From: Corynebacterium stercoris
Lineage (GTDB): Bacteria > Actinomycetota > Actinomycetes > Mycobacteriales > Mycobacteriaceae
DNA: 64,000 nt
Assembly (NCBI RefSeq): GCF_024160105.1
Contig: NZ_JAMFTQ010000003.1
Location: forward strand, 62,001 to 126,000
Direction of reading: 5' to 3'
The first letter of the stretch is position 1, and every line of letters begins with the position of its first letter. Made by a program: the position numbers and the translations under genes. The notes beneath the pieces were generated by a model. That model saw nothing but the letters and a program-made list of their open reading frames with translations. It was not told the DNA's origin and did not search any database. Positions 9,406 to 18,967 of the stretch are shown in pieces.

Positions 9406-11333
9406 TAGACGTAATCCTCCTCGGTCTGGCTCGCAGCCATCGGCGCGGAGTTGGCCACGCCGATGAGGAACTCGCCGTTGGTCTTCGTCTTCTTCAGCTG
9501 CTTGATCAGCATGTCGATGGACTGCTGCGGGTCGAGCGCGGAGAGGATGCGGCGCAGCTTGTGCATGACGCGGGCCTCCTCCGGGCTCATCAGCAGCTCG
9601 TCCTTGCGGGTACCGGACGGGTTGACGTCCACGGCCGGGAACACGCGGCGCTCGGCGATCTTGCGGTCCAGCTTGAGCTCGGCGTTACCGGTGCCCTTGA
9701 ACTCCTCGAAGATCACGGTGTCGCCGGCGGAGCCGGTCTCCACCATCGCGGTGGCGATGATGGTGAGCGAGCCGCCTTCCTCGATGTTGCGGGCGGCGCC
9801 CAGGAAGCGCTTCGGCGGGTACAGCGCGTTGGAGTCCACACCACCGGAGAGGATGCGGCCGGACGCCGGGGAGGAGTTGTTGTACGCGCGGCCCAGGCGG
9901 GTGATCGAGTCGAGCAGGACCACAACGTCCTGGCCCATCTCCACGAGGCGCTTCGCGCGCTCGATCGCCAGCTCCGCCACTGCGGTGTGCTCTGACGGCG
10001 GGCGGTCGAAGGTGGATGCAATGACCTCGCCGCGCACGCTGCGCTGCATGTCGGTCACTTCCTCCGGACGCTCGTCCACCAGCACCACCATGAGGTAGCA
10101 CTCCGGGTTGTTGGTGGCGATCGCGTTGGCGATGTTCTGCAGAATCGTGGTCTTACCGGCCTTCGGCGGGGACACGATCAGCGCGCGCTGGCCCTTGCCA
10201 ATCGGCATGACCAGGTCGATGACGCGGGTGGTCAGGATGTTCGGCTCGGTCTCCAGACGCAGGCGCTTGTTCGGGTACAGCGGGGTGAGCTTGTGGAACT
10301 CCTTGCGGCCCTTCGCCTCTTCCGGGGTCATGCCGTTGACGGAATCCACGCGCACCAGCTGGTTGAAGCGCTGGCGGTTGCGGCCGTTGCCGTGCGAGTG
10401 GCCCTGGCCGTTCGCCCGCACCTGGCCGATGACCGCATCGCCGGAGCGCAGGCCGTTCTGGCGCACCAGCTTGTTGTTCACGAACACGTCCGCGGAGTTC
10501 TGGCGGTATCCGGTGGTGCGGATGAACGCGGTGTTGTTGTCCACCACGTCCACGATGCCAGCGACTTCCTGCAGCTCCTCCGGCTCGAAGGACTGGTTGT
10601 TGTCGTTGTTGTTGTCGCGCCCGTTCTGGTTCTCGCGGCCCCCGTCGCGTCCGTCGCGATTGCGGTTGCGGTTGCGCCGCCCACGGCGGCCGCGGCGGCC
10701 GCCCTCGTTGTTGTCGTCGCGGTTGCCCTCGCGGCCGTCGCGCTGCTCGCGGCCTCCCTCGCGGTTATTGTCGCGGCCACCCTCGCGGCGCTCGCGGTTC
10801 TGCTCGCGCCCACCGTCGCGCTGCTCGCGGTTGTCCTCGCGGCGCTCGCGGTTCTGGTCGCGGCCCCCGTCGCGCTGCTCGCGCTCGCCGTCGTCGTGGC
10901 GCTCGGTGCGCTCCGGGCGCTCAGCGCGCTGCTCGCGCTCGCTCTGCGGCTGCTCCTGCTGCTCGCCGCCGTCCTCCAGGTGCTGTGCGCGGGAACGGTT
11001 CCGGCGGTTGCGGCGCGCCGCGGCGCGGGACTCGTGGCGCTGCTGCGCATCCCCCTCGCCGGCGTCGCCCTCGCGCTCCTGCGCGCCGTCCTGCTGCTCT
11101 GCGCCACGCTGCTCGACGTTCGTCTGCGCTGCCTGCTCGCCGGCAGCATCTGCTGCGGCGGCCTTTGCGTTCGCCTTCGCCGGCACCTGGCCGGTGGTGA
11201 TCGCCTGAATCAGTTCCCCCTTGCGCAGGGTCGAAATCCCCTTGAGTCCCTGCTCGGACGCAATCTTGCGGAGCTCGGGAAGCTTCAATGCAGCGAGGTC
11301 GCGGCCGTTAGCCGCGTTGCCCGTTTCAGTCAC
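9405..11333 (-). CDS. rho: Transcription termination factor Rho
   Basis: Hexameric RNA helicase that ends transcription. The start is GTG at 11333 with AAAGGA 6 nt before it, giving [14 protein letters not shown] and 642 residues; the open frame continues 69 codons upstream but is not needed. The N-terminal SAP-like helix bundle ([17 protein letters not shown]) is followed by a long Arg/Asp/Asn/Gly/Glu/Gln-rich disordered insert (about residues 70-260), then the primary RNA-binding domain and the ATPase core with [13 protein letters not shown]. Such inserts are an actinobacterial feature. It shares an operon-like run with prfA and prmC. Confidence 0.95.
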   Translation of the reverse strand: MTETGNAANGRDLAALKLPELRKIASEQGLKGISTLRKGELIQAITTGQVPAKANAKAAAADAAGEQAAQTNVEQRGAEQQDGAQEREGDAGEGDAQQRHESRAAARRNRRNRSRAQHLEDGGEQQEQPQSEREQRAERPERTERHDDGEREQRDGGRDQNRERREDNREQRDGGREQNRERREGGRDNNREGGREQRDGREGNRDDNNEGGRRGRRGRRNRNRNRDGRDGGRENQNGRDNNNDNNQSFEPEELQEVAGIVDVVDNNTAFIRTTGYRQNSADVFVNNKLVRQNGLRSGDAVIGQVRANGQGHSHGNGRNRQRFNQLVRVDSVNGMTPEEAKGRKEFHKLTPLYPNKRLRLETEPNILTTRVIDLVMPIGKGQRALIVSPPKAGKTTILQNIANAIATNNPECYLMVVLVDERPEEVTDMQRSVRGEVIASTFDRPPSEHTAVAELAIERAKRLVEMGQDVVVLLDSITRLGRAYNNSSPASGRILSGGVDSNALYPPKRFLGAARNIEEGGSLTIIATAMVETGSAGDTVIFEEFKGTGNAELKLDRKIAERRVFPAVDVNPSGTRKDELLMSPEEARVMHKLRRILSALDPQQSIDMLIKQLKKTKTNGEFLIGVANSAPMAASQTEEDYV

Positions 11334-11697
11334 GGAAGTCCTTTCGTCGCGTACCTGGCGCGGCGCCGCACTCTCAACAATTGTGAGCCTGCCGGCATTC
11401 GCTCTGCGCAGGCTATAGGGCCCGCACCGGTAGCTTTCGTGTGCAATGTGCAAATTTCTGTGAGCCCCCGCTTCAGGTATCCGGCGGGCAGGGCCATCAC
11501 CGGGGCGAAGCGTGAAGGGGGCGGATCGCGCCGCGCGCATCCCTCGCTGCGGGAGGCGGGTCGTGTCCGGGGCCGCGATGAAGCGGCGGCCGCGAACCCC
11601 GCGTGCTTAGCCTTGCATACAGCGGTGCGGGGATCCTGCGCACACTATAGCGCACACGGCATACATTCATATCTCCGACCCGCCCCGCGGCCCGCGC
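11334..11697 (-). promoter_or_regulatory. rho leader and intergenic region
   Basis: About 360 bp between divergent rho and the acyl-CoA ligase with no supported gene. On the minus strand a -10-like TATAGT lies at 11645-11650, which would give a rho leader of about 305 nt; TATAGC near 11413 is a nearer alternative. The leader can form an AGCCTGC/GCAGGCT hairpin. A long leader would suit autoregulation of rho by premature termination, known for rho in other bacteria; here it is inference. Confidence 0.4.
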
Positions 11698-11703
11698 TAG
11701 AGT
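11698..11703 (+). promoter_or_regulatory. -10 box TAGAGT of leaderless acyl-CoA ligase gene
   Basis: TAGAGT ends 7 nt before the ATG at 11711 and no ribosome site is present, so the transcript probably begins at or next to the start codon. The same hexamer at nearly the same distance precedes the second moeA and the membrane gene at 58244. Confidence 0.55.
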
Positions 11704-11710
11704 GAGCGTC

Positions 11711-13471
11711 ATGCTTTCAACGATGCAGGAGGTGCCGTTTTCCGTCGCCCGGATCCTGGAGTACGGGTCCACCACGCACGGATCCACCAAGTGCACCACG
11801 TGGCGCCCGGGCGGAGCGGAGGAAACTACCTTCGCAACGATTGGGGCGCGCGCCGGAGCGTGTGCGAACGCGCTGAAGGATGAGTTGGGGATTGACGGGG
11901 ACCAGCGGGTGGCCACGTTCCTCTACAACTGCTCCGAGCACGTGGAGGTGATGTTCGCCGTCGCCGCGATGGGCGCGGTGTTCACGCCGCTGAATATCCA
12001 GCTAATGGAGGATCAGATCGCCTTCATTGTCAACCACTCCGAGGCGCAGGTGATCGTCGCCGATCCGCGCCTGGCCCCGAAGCTCGGCCGCGTTTTGGAG
12101 CGCTGCCCCAAGGTGCAGTCCGTGGCGTTCACGGGCGTGGAGCCGCTGGAGGAACTGGCGCAGGCGCTGCCTGCGAACGTCGATACGCACAGCTACGAAG
12201 CGCTGCTCGACGGGCGCTCCACGGTGTTCGCGTGGCCCACGCTGCCGGAGACCACCGCGGCGGCGCTGGTGTATTCCACCGCCACCACGGGCGCGCCGAA
12301 GGGCGTGGCGTATTCCCACCGCTCGCTGTGGCTGGAGGCGATGAGCCTGCGCGCCACGGACTCGCTCGCGGTCGCGCACGGCGAGTCGTTCCTCTGCTGC
12401 ATCCCGATCTACCACGTGCTGAGCTGGGGCGTGCCGTTCGCGGCGTTCCTCGCCGGCACCCCGCTGGTGCTGCCGGATTCGGACGTGTCCGCGCCGACGC
12501 TGGCGAAGCTCATCGCGTCGACCCACCCGCGCGTGGCGCACGGCGTGCCCACGCTGTGGATCCAGCTCATGGTCCACTACCTGAACAATCCGCCGGAGCG
12601 CATGAGTTTGCAGGAGATCTACGTCGGCGGTTCCCCCGCCCCGCCCGCGCTGATCAAGGTGTGGGAGGAGCGCTACGGCGTGGATGTCGTGCACGTGTGG
12701 GGTATGACGGAGACGTCGTCGGTAGGCACGGTCGCACGTCCCCCGTCGGGCGCGGCGGGTGAGGCGCGCTGGGCGTACCGCGTGTCCCAGGGCCGCTTCG
12801 CGCCGTGGCTGGAATACCGCGTGGTCAACGACGGCCGAGTCATGGCCGCCAACGACCTCACCCAGGGCGAGATCCAGGTGCGCGGCAACCTGGTGGCCAA
12901 GGGCTACTACCACTCCCCCACGCAGGAGGCCGGCCAGCTGGCCAGCGAGTTCCGCGGCGAGTCCATCACCGATGAGCACGAGCACTTCACTGCCGACGGC
13001 TGGTTGCGCACCGGCGACGTGGGCACCGTGACGCACGACGGCTTCATGACGCTCTACGACCGCGCCCGCGACGTCATCCGCTCCGGCGGCGAGTGGATCT
13101 ACTCCGCCCAGGTGGAGAACCTCATCATGGAGGCGGACGCCGTGATCGAGTGCGCCGTGATCGGCATCCCGGACAAGAAGTGGGGCGAGCGCCCGCTCGC
13201 GGTGACGGTGCTGCACCCCGAGTTCGAGCCGACGCCCGAGACGGCCGCCGCTCTGCGCGAGGGCCTCGCAGACGTGCTGCCGCGCTGGATGGCCCCGGAG
13301 TACTGGACATTCGTGAAGTCCATCGACAAGACGAGTGTGGGCAAGTTCGACAAAAAGGACCTGCGCAAGCACTTGAAGCGCGAGGAATTCGACATCATCG
13401 CGCTGCCCGGCCCGGGTGCGCGCTCGCGGAAGGTGGAGACGGGGACGCGGCCGGACGCGGCTGCGGACTAA
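11711..13471 (+). CDS. AMP-dependent fatty acyl-CoA synthetase/ligase
   Basis: Activates a carboxylic acid (probably a medium or long fatty acid) to its CoA thioester through an acyl-AMP. The P-loop reads YSTATTGAPKGVAYSHRS (family YTSGTTGxPKG, with Thr-Ala for Ser-Gly), the A5 motif VWGMTETS, the hinge GWLRTGDVGT, and the catalytic lysine region near the C-terminus SVGKFDKKDLRKHL. It has 586 residues from ATG 11711; a GTG at 11702 is also in frame but would lie inside the -10 box. It is monocistronic between rho and moaA. The exact substrate cannot be told. Confidence 0.9.
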   Translation: MLSTMQEVPFSVARILEYGSTTHGSTKCTTWRPGGAEETTFATIGARAGACANALKDELGIDGDQRVATFLYNCSEHVEVMFAVAAMGAVFTPLNIQLMEDQIAFIVNHSEAQVIVADPRLAPKLGRVLERCPKVQSVAFTGVEPLEELAQALPANVDTHSYEALLDGRSTVFAWPTLPETTAAALVYSTATTGAPKGVAYSHRSLWLEAMSLRATDSLAVAHGESFLCCIPIYHVLSWGVPFAAFLAGTPLVLPDSDVSAPTLAKLIASTHPRVAHGVPTLWIQLMVHYLNNPPERMSLQEIYVGGSPAPPALIKVWEERYGVDVVHVWGMTETSSVGTVARPPSGAAGEARWAYRVSQGRFAPWLEYRVVNDGRVMAANDLTQGEIQVRGNLVAKGYYHSPTQEAGQLASEFRGESITDEHEHFTADGWLRTGDVGTVTHDGFMTLYDRARDVIRSGGEWIYSAQVENLIMEADAVIECAVIGIPDKKWGERPLAVTVLHPEFEPTPETAAALREGLADVLPRWMAPEYWTFVKSIDKTSVGKFDKKDLRKHLKREEFDIIALPGPGARSRKVETGTRPDAAAD

Positions 13472-13492
13472 CGTCGGCACGCAACCCGCGCC

Positions 13493-13498
13493 TATCAT
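13493..13498 (+). promoter_or_regulatory. -10 box TATCAT of moaA
   Basis: TATCAT lies 10 nt before the moaA ATG, and no Shine-Dalgarno sequence is present. It implies a leader of only a few nucleotides or none. Confidence 0.5.
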
Positions 13499-13508
13499 TG
13501 GGCGCACT

Positions 13509-14537
13509 ATGGCCCCTACCACCCTCGTCGACCGCTACGGCCGCACTGCGCGCGACCTGCGCGTGAGCCTCACCGACCGCTGCAACCTGCGCTGCACCTA
13601 CTGCATGCCGGCCGAGGGCCTCGAGTGGATGCCCACGGAGCACTCGCTTTCCGACGACGAAGTTATCCGCCTCATCCGCATCGCAGCCGAGCAGCTGGGC
13701 ATCCGCCAGGTGCGCTTCACCGGCGGCGAGCCGCTTTTGCGCCGCTCACTCGAGGACATCGTGCGCGCCACGGCGCAACTGCGTACCGACGAAGGCAAAG
13801 CCCCCACAACCGCCCTGACCACCAACGCGCTCGGGCTGGACCGGCGCGCGGCGGGGCTCGCGGCCGCGGGGCTCGACCGGATCAACATCTCGCTGGACAC
13901 CCCCGACCCCGAGCAGTATGCACGGCTGACCCGGCGCGACCGGCTGGACGACGTGTTCGCCGGCATCGATGCCGCACTTAGCGCCGGGCTCGCCCCGGTG
14001 AAGCTCAACGCGGTGGTGATGCCGGGCATCAACGAGGACGCGGTGCCCGAGCTGGCCGCGTTCGCACTCGAGCGCGGGCTGGAGCTGCGGTTTATTGAGC
14101 AGATGCCGCTGGGCCCTCGCGAGAAGTGGGATCGCTCGCAGATGGTCACCGCGGAGCAAATTCTCCAGCGGCTCACCGAGCGCTTCGAGCTCGCCCCCGA
14201 CGCTGAGCCGCGCGGCCCCGCCCCAGCCGAGCGCTGGCGCATCACCAACCCCGCCACCGGGCGCACGGGGCGCGTGGGCATCATCGCCTCCGTCACCCAC
14301 CCGTTCTGCGGGGCATGCGACCGCACCCGGCTCACCACCGACGGCGCGGTGCGTTCCTGCCTCTTCTCCGCGGCCGCCGACGAGGTTTCGCTGCGCGACG
14401 CTATGCGCGCCGGCGCCACCGACGACGAGCTCGCCGAGCTTTGGGCCGGCGCGATGTGGGCGAAGAAGCCCGGTCACGGCATCGACGACCCCGGATTCTT
14501 AAAGCCGGAGCGCCTCATGAGCGAGATCGGCGGCTAG
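13509..14537 (+). CDS. moaA: GTP 3',8-cyclase MoaA
   Basis: Radical-SAM enzyme that, with MoaC, turns GTP into cyclic pyranopterin monophosphate, the first intermediate of molybdenum cofactor. The SAM cluster motif is CNLRCTYC, the C-terminal cluster motif starts HPFCGACDRTRLT with a third cysteine in SCLF, and the protein ends in the functionally important Gly-Gly (SEIGG). It has 342 residues from the ATG at 13509; the frame is open upstream but the -10 box fixes this start. moeA begins 4 bp after it. Confidence 0.96.
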   Translation: MAPTTLVDRYGRTARDLRVSLTDRCNLRCTYCMPAEGLEWMPTEHSLSDDEVIRLIRIAAEQLGIRQVRFTGGEPLLRRSLEDIVRATAQLRTDEGKAPTTALTTNALGLDRRAAGLAAAGLDRINISLDTPDPEQYARLTRRDRLDDVFAGIDAALSAGLAPVKLNAVVMPGINEDAVPELAAFALERGLELRFIEQMPLGPREKWDRSQMVTAEQILQRLTERFELAPDAEPRGPAPAERWRITNPATGRTGRVGIIASVTHPFCGACDRTRLTTDGAVRSCLFSAAADEVSLRDAMRAGATDDELAELWAGAMWAKKPGHGIDDPGFLKPERLMSEIGG

Positions 14538-14541
14538 GCGC

Positions 14542-15789
14542 ATGGCCCCGCACACCGCGCCCCGCTCAATCGCCGAGCACGCCGCCGCCGTCCTGGCACT
14601 CGCTGGGCTCGCGCACCCCGGCACGCAGCGCCTCCCACTTGCCGACGCCTTTGGCCGCCACCTCGCCGCCCCCGCAACCGCCCGCTTCGCCGTGCCGCCC
14701 TTCGACAACGCCGCGATGGATGGATTCCTCGTCCACGCCGCAGACCTCGCGGCACTACCGGCCACGCTGCCCGTCGCGGGCGACATCCCGGCCGGCGCCG
14801 AGGCTTGCCTCTTGCCCGCCGGCTGCGCGGTGCGAGTGATGACGGGCGCTCCCGTCCCGCCCGGTGAAGGCATCGTAGTGGTGCCCGTCGAGCAGACGGA
14901 TATCCCCCGCGGTCCGGTGCCGCTGCCGGAGCACGTGACCATTCACGATGTGCACGCTGGTCGGGACCACATTCGGTGGGCGGGGTCGAACGTCGCGGCC
15001 GGCGCGCAGGTCGCAGGCCCCGGCGAATGTATCGACGCAGGTCTTCTGGCCGCCCTCGTCGCCACCGGCGTGCGCGAGGTCGACATCGTGCGCACCCCGA
15101 GCGTGGCGGTGCTGGCCACCGGCGACGAGCTCGTCGCCTGGCCCAGCGAGATCACCGGCGCGCAGATCCCGAACTCCAACATGCCGATGCTCGCCGCCAT
15201 CGCGCGTGCGGCCGGCGCAGAGGTGCATGCTCTCCACGTGCCCGATGGCACCGGCGAGTTCCGCGCCGCGCTCGATCACGCGTGCGCCGCCCACAACATC
15301 GTGGTCACCTCCGGCGGGGTGAGCGCCGGCGCCTTCGACGTCGTGCGCGAGGTGCTCGAATCCGGCGGCACCGGTGACGCGTGGTTCGGCCGCGTCGCCC
15401 AACGCCCCGGCGGGCCGCAGGGCCTCACCACCTTCCGCGAGACCCCGGTGGTGTGCCTGCCCGGCAATCCCGTGGCCGCCTTCGTCTCAGCGCACCTCTA
15501 CCTCACCCCGCTCATTCGGGCCGCGGCCGGCGCAACCGCAGGCCTCGCGTACGCCGAGCGCCCGCGTGTGACGGCCCGCGCGGGCGAGACGCTGCCTCGC
15601 CCCCACCACAGCGCCACCCACGTCGTGCCGGTGCGGGTGGATTACGCCGGCGACACCCCGCGCGCCCAAGCGTTCTCCCCGGCCGCGCCGGGTTCCCACA
15701 TGGTTGCCTCGCTGGTGGGTATTGACGGGTTGGCGTTGGTGGAGGCGTCGGCACGCGAAAGCTCCGACGTCCCGGTGCTACTGATCTGA
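14542..15789 (+). CDS. moeA: Molybdopterin molybdenumtransferase MoeA (copy 1)
   Basis: Inserts molybdate into adenylated molybdopterin. It has 415 residues with the family core PPFDNAAMDGFLVHA, VRVMTGAPVPPGEGIVVVP, the MoCF-binding stretch TSGGVSAGAFDVVREVL, and the C-terminal beta-barrel domain. It starts 4 bp after moaA, probably in one transcript. Its last 148 bp are also the antisense of the convergent membrane gene, an unusually long overlap. A second, more diverged MoeA is at 21073. Confidence 0.94.
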   Translation: MAPHTAPRSIAEHAAAVLALAGLAHPGTQRLPLADAFGRHLAAPATARFAVPPFDNAAMDGFLVHAADLAALPATLPVAGDIPAGAEACLLPAGCAVRVMTGAPVPPGEGIVVVPVEQTDIPRGPVPLPEHVTIHDVHAGRDHIRWAGSNVAAGAQVAGPGECIDAGLLAALVATGVREVDIVRTPSVAVLATGDELVAWPSEITGAQIPNSNMPMLAAIARAAGAEVHALHVPDGTGEFRAALDHACAAHNIVVTSGGVSAGAFDVVREVLESGGTGDAWFGRVAQRPGGPQGLTTFRETPVVCLPGNPVAAFVSAHLYLTPLIRAAAGATAGLAYAERPRVTARAGETLPRPHHSATHVVPVRVDYAGDTPRAQAFSPAAPGSHMVASLVGIDGLALVEASARESSDVPVLLI

Positions 15790-17006
15790 GGTTTGAGCCC
15801 CTGTTTGCCGTAGGAGAGGCGGCGGTGGAGGCGCTCGAAGGGGCCGGGCTGGCCTGCGAGTTCCAGCAGGCACGCGGCGACGAGGGTGAGCCCCCACACG
15901 AGCACGCCGAGCCACATTTGCTGCGGGATGCTCAGCGCGAGCAGCGTCGAGGCCGGGACGGTGAGCAGAATGGGCACCATGATGAGCGATTGGCCGACGT
16001 AACCGCTCATGGAGCGCTTGCCAAGTGCGACGAAGGGCCGCAGCCACCACGGCGTGGCGGCGCCGGCGGCAACGCTACGCTGCACCGGCTCGAGCGCCAG
16101 CGCCACCGCGGCCACGATGCCGGGGCCGGTGAGCAGCCCAATGACCACATTGGCGGAGTGCAGCGAGGGCTCCCATGCCTCGGGCAGCACCCCGATGGCG
16201 CTCAAGCCCCACGGCAGGCCGATGAGCAGGATCACTGCCGCAGCGACGAGCACCCAGCGCGTGAGCATCCGGCGGTAGTGCGCCACGTTGCCCAGCACGC
16301 CGGCGCGGCCCCACATGAAGCCCATGAGCACCGGTGGCAGGAGCAGCAGTGCGAAAAACGGCGTGGCAGCGACGGAGATGAGCACCACCATGAGGTTGTC
16401 GGCGAGTTCGCTGAAGGTGGTGGGCGCGTCGATCGGGAGGGTCCCGGCCTTCTCCATCAGGAAATCCTCGCCCGGGCCCATGGTGATCACGGGCGTTGCC
16501 GTGCCCACGGCCATGATCGCGAAGCAGGTGCCGGCGATCCACCACAGCACCTTGTCGCTGCGGGTGAGCAGGAAGGCGACGATGATGCCTAGGCAGCCGT
16601 AGGTGACCATGATGTCGCCGCCGAACAGCAGCGCCATGTGCACCGCGCCGAGTGCGAGCAGCCACCCGTAGCGCCGGATCATCAGGCGCCGGGCCGCCTT
16701 CGGGGTGTAGCCGCGTTTGTGCAGGCTCACGGCGATCATCCCGATGCCCACGCCCAGCAGGGTGGAGAACATGGGCAGGCCGCGGACGTGCACAAACATG
16801 GCTTGGAAGATGATGAGCAGCTCCTCCGCAAGCGTCGGCTCCCCGGTGTAGCCGCCGAAGTGCTCCGCGTGCTCGACGCCGTAGTGCGGCAGCCACGCAG
16901 AGGGGACGTTCGCCAGGATGATGCCGAGGAGCGCCATGCCGCGCGCGACGTCCGGGGCGAGGTACCGCACGGTTGCCGCCGTGCGCGTCCGAGAGGATTG
17001 TTCCAT
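15642..17006 (-). CDS. DUF418-family membrane protein
   Basis: A 454-residue integral membrane protein of about 10 helices. The N-terminal LAPDVARGMALLGIILANV and the C-terminal GPFERLHRRLSYGKQ mark the YeiB/DUF418 family, often linked to transport or to acyl-transferase-like membrane folds, without an established reaction. Family members normally end soon after the RRLSYG motif; here about 50 more residues, low in hydrophobic character, run antisense into the end of moeA, as if the original stop had been lost. It has no obvious link to the cofactor genes around it. Confidence 0.82.
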   Translation of the reverse strand: MEQSSRTRTAATVRYLAPDVARGMALLGIILANVPSAWLPHYGVEHAEHFGGYTGEPTLAEELLIIFQAMFVHVRGLPMFSTLLGVGIGMIAVSLHKRGYTPKAARRLMIRRYGWLLALGAVHMALLFGGDIMVTYGCLGIIVAFLLTRSDKVLWWIAGTCFAIMAVGTATPVITMGPGEDFLMEKAGTLPIDAPTTFSELADNLMVVLISVAATPFFALLLLPPVLMGFMWGRAGVLGNVAHYRRMLTRWVLVAAAVILLIGLPWGLSAIGVLPEAWEPSLHSANVVIGLLTGPGIVAAVALALEPVQRSVAAGAATPWWLRPFVALGKRSMSGYVGQSLIMVPILLTVPASTLLALSIPQQMWLGVLVWGLTLVAACLLELAGQPGPFERLHRRLSYGKQGLKPQISSTGTSELSRADASTNANPSIPTSEATMWEPGAAGENAWARGVSPA

Positions 17007-17013
17007 AGCTGTT

Positions 17014-17019
17014 ATTAAA
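17014..17019 (-). promoter_or_regulatory. -10 box TTTAAT of the DUF418 gene
   Basis: On the minus strand TTTAAT ends 7 nt before the ATG at 17006 with no ribosome site, the spacing seen at other leaderless genes of this window. Confidence 0.45.
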
Positions 17020-17079
17020 CGCTCGTCACTGTCCAGTCGCGAGGGGGATCACCCTGATATCCACCCTGATTGCGTCCCG

Positions 17080-17085
17080 TAGTCT
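17080..17085 (+). promoter_or_regulatory. -10 box TAGTCT of moaC
   Basis: TAGTCT ends 7 nt before the moaC ATG at 17093. No Shine-Dalgarno sequence is present, which points to a leaderless message. Confidence 0.5.
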
Positions 17086-17092
17086 CTGCCCC

Positions 17093-17572
17093 ATGGAGTT
17101 CACGCATCTCAACGGCAGCGGCGAGGCCTACATGGTCGACGTCACCGCGAAACAGCCCACCGTCCGCCAGGCCACCGCGCAGGGCGAGGTCGCCTGCTCG
17201 CCCGAGGTGATGCAGGCGCTGCGCGACGGCACCGTGCCCAAGGGCGACGTCCTCGCGGTGGCCCGCGTCGCCGGCATCGCCGCCGCCAAGCGCGTGCCCG
17301 AGCTGCTCCCGCTGGCCCACACCATCGGCGTGCACGGGTGCGCGGTGGAGCTTTCGCTTGCCGACGACCACGTGTTCATCGAAGCGACCGTCCGCACGGC
17401 CGACCGCACCGGTGTCGAAATGGAGGCGCTCACCGCCGTGAGCGTCGCCGCTCTCAACGTCATCGACATGGTCAAGGGCGTGGACCGGACCGCATTCATC
17501 CGCCGCATGGGCATTACCGCGAAATCCGGCGGCCGCTCCGGCGACTGGTCCCGCGACCTGCCGGGCGCGTAA
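17093..17572 (+). CDS. moaC: Cyclic pyranopterin monophosphate synthase MoaC
   Basis: Completes the conversion of the MoaA product to cyclic pyranopterin monophosphate. It has 159 residues, the usual size; the active-site residues are visible in LLPLAHTIGVHGC and MEALTAVSVAALNVIDMVKG, where the Lys and following Asp (VKGVDR) are catalytic. Its stop is followed directly by the mobA ATG, so the two are translated together. Confidence 0.96.
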   Translation: MEFTHLNGSGEAYMVDVTAKQPTVRQATAQGEVACSPEVMQALRDGTVPKGDVLAVARVAGIAAAKRVPELLPLAHTIGVHGCAVELSLADDHVFIEATVRTADRTGVEMEALTAVSVAALNVIDMVKGVDRTAFIRRMGITAKSGGRSGDWSRDLPGA

Positions 17573-18160
17573 ATGGCGGACATCGGCGCGATCGTCCTCG
17601 CCGGCGGCCGCTCCTCGCGCATGGGCGCGGACAAGGCGCAGGTGCGCGTCGACGGCACCCGGCTTATCGACGTTCTTCTTTCCACCCTCCCGCCCGCATG
17701 GCCCCGCGTGGTGGTCAGCCCCGTCGACCTGGGGCTTCGCGGAACGCCAACCGTGAGCGAGGACCCGCCCTTCGGCGGCCCGGTCGCGGGCATTGCGGCG
17801 GGGCTGTCCCACCTGGAGCGCGCTTGCGCCGGCGCGGTGCCGGACCTCATTGCGATCCTCGCCGTCGACGCACCGCATGCCGCGAACCTCGTGCCCGCAC
17901 TGGCGGAAGCGCTCGAGCGGGCGGCCGGCACCGCTGACGCGGCCCTCGTCGAATCCGCCGACGGACGCCTCCAGCCCCTGTGCGCGCTGTGGCGCCGCGA
18001 CGCGCTCTCGAGGGCGCTGACGCAGGTCCCCGCCCGCGATGCCTCCGTCATGCGGCTCGTCCGCGCCGCCGGCGGGCACGTCACCGTGCCGGGCACTGGC
18101 GCGGAGCGCGACTACGATACGCCCGCCGAGCTCGCGGAGCTCGGCCAAGTCGATCTGTAG
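17573..18160 (+). CDS. mobA: Molybdenum cofactor guanylyltransferase-like protein MobA
   Basis: Nucleotidyltransferase that would attach GMP to molybdopterin to form the bis-MGD used by DMSO-reductase-family enzymes. It has 195 residues, with the NTP-binding loop IVLAGGRSSRMGADKA, the SEDPPFGGPVAGI segment and the metal-binding Asp in ILAVDAPH (the usual CDxP here reads VDAP). It abuts moaC with no gap. The related MocA (CMP transfer) is a possible alternative. Confidence 0.85.
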   Translation: MADIGAIVLAGGRSSRMGADKAQVRVDGTRLIDVLLSTLPPAWPRVVVSPVDLGLRGTPTVSEDPPFGGPVAGIAAGLSHLERACAGAVPDLIAILAVDAPHAANLVPALAEALERAAGTADAALVESADGRLQPLCALWRRDALSRALTQVPARDASVMRLVRAAGGHVTVPGTGAERDYDTPAELAELGQVDL

Positions 18161-18167
18161 GCAGTGT

Positions 18168-18173
18168 TACCTT
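18168..18173 (+). promoter_or_regulatory. -10 box TACCTT of modA
   Basis: TACCTT with a preceding TGT (extended -10 form) ends 8 nt before the modA ATG; no ribosome site is seen. It suggests an internal promoter between mobA and modA. Confidence 0.4.
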
Positions 18174-18181
18174 TAGACACC

Positions 18182-18958
18182 ATGCGCATTGCACGATTCG
18201 CCGCCGGGGCGCTCTGCCTCGGGCTGGGGCTCGCAGCCTGCTCCTCGGGCACCCCGTCCCCGGTTACCGCGCCCGACGATGCCGCTGCCCCGAACGTGCT
18301 GGTGCTGGGGGCGGCGTCGACACGCGTGCTCAACGACGATCTCGGCGCGCTCTTCCCGGAGAACCTCACCTTTGTCAACGCGGGTTCCTCGGCCCTTGTG
18401 CAGCAACTGCGCGACGGCGCGCCGGGCGACGTGCTGATTACCGCCGACGAAAAGAACATGAACGATGCCGTCGAGGCCGGTGTAGCCCAAAACCCGCAGG
18501 TGGTGGCCGCCAACTCCATGGTCTTGGTGGTACCGAAGGGGAACCCGGCCGGCATCGGAAACGTCGCTGACGTGCAGCGCGGCGACGTGAACCTCGTCCT
18601 CTGCGACGTGCAGGTGCCGTGCGGAGCGGTATCGCAAAAGCTCATCGATGCGAACAGCCTGCGCGTCGCCCCAGTTTCCCTGGAGCACAGCGTCTCCGAC
18701 ACGCTCGGCAAGGTCGTCTCCGGCGAGGCGGATGCCGGGTTTGTCTACCGCACCGACGCGGCCGCTGCCGGCGACGCCGTCGAAGTGATCGACATCCCGC
18801 GCGCCGAGGAGTTCCCGAACTCGCTGGTCACAGCCGTCGTCAGTGAAAGTGCGCACCCGGAGCTGGCGGCGCAGCTCGTCGCGCTGCTCGGCAGCCCCGA
18901 AATGGCGCCCGTGTGGCAGCAGCACGGCTTCACTCCGGCCAAGACAGCGGCGAAGTAG
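18182..18958 (+). CDS. modA: Molybdate-binding lipoprotein ModA
   Basis: Solute-binding protein of the molybdate ABC importer, anchored outside the membrane. The start MRIARFAAGALCLGLGL is followed by the lipobox LAAC (Cys about residue 20), giving 258 residues in total. Family segments include GAASTRVLNDD, NAGSSALVQQLRDGAPGDV and GFVYRTDAAAAG. It is followed 9 bp later by the fused permease/ATPase gene. Confidence 0.92.
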   Translation: MRIARFAAGALCLGLGLAACSSGTPSPVTAPDDAAAPNVLVLGAASTRVLNDDLGALFPENLTFVNAGSSALVQQLRDGAPGDVLITADEKNMNDAVEAGVAQNPQVVAANSMVLVVPKGNPAGIGNVADVQRGDVNLVLCDVQVPCGAVSQKLIDANSLRVAPVSLEHSVSDTLGKVVSGEADAGFVYRTDAAAAGDAVEVIDIPRAEEFPNSLVTAVVSESAHPELAAQLVALLGSPEMAPVWQQHGFTPAKTAAK

Positions 18959-18967
18959 GGTCCCCGC

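Noticed and set aside
10293..11705. 470-codon hydrophobic plus-strand frame opposite rho
   Set aside because: The Leu/Val/Ala runs are the antisense of the Arg/Asp/Asn-rich insert of Rho, not membrane helices.
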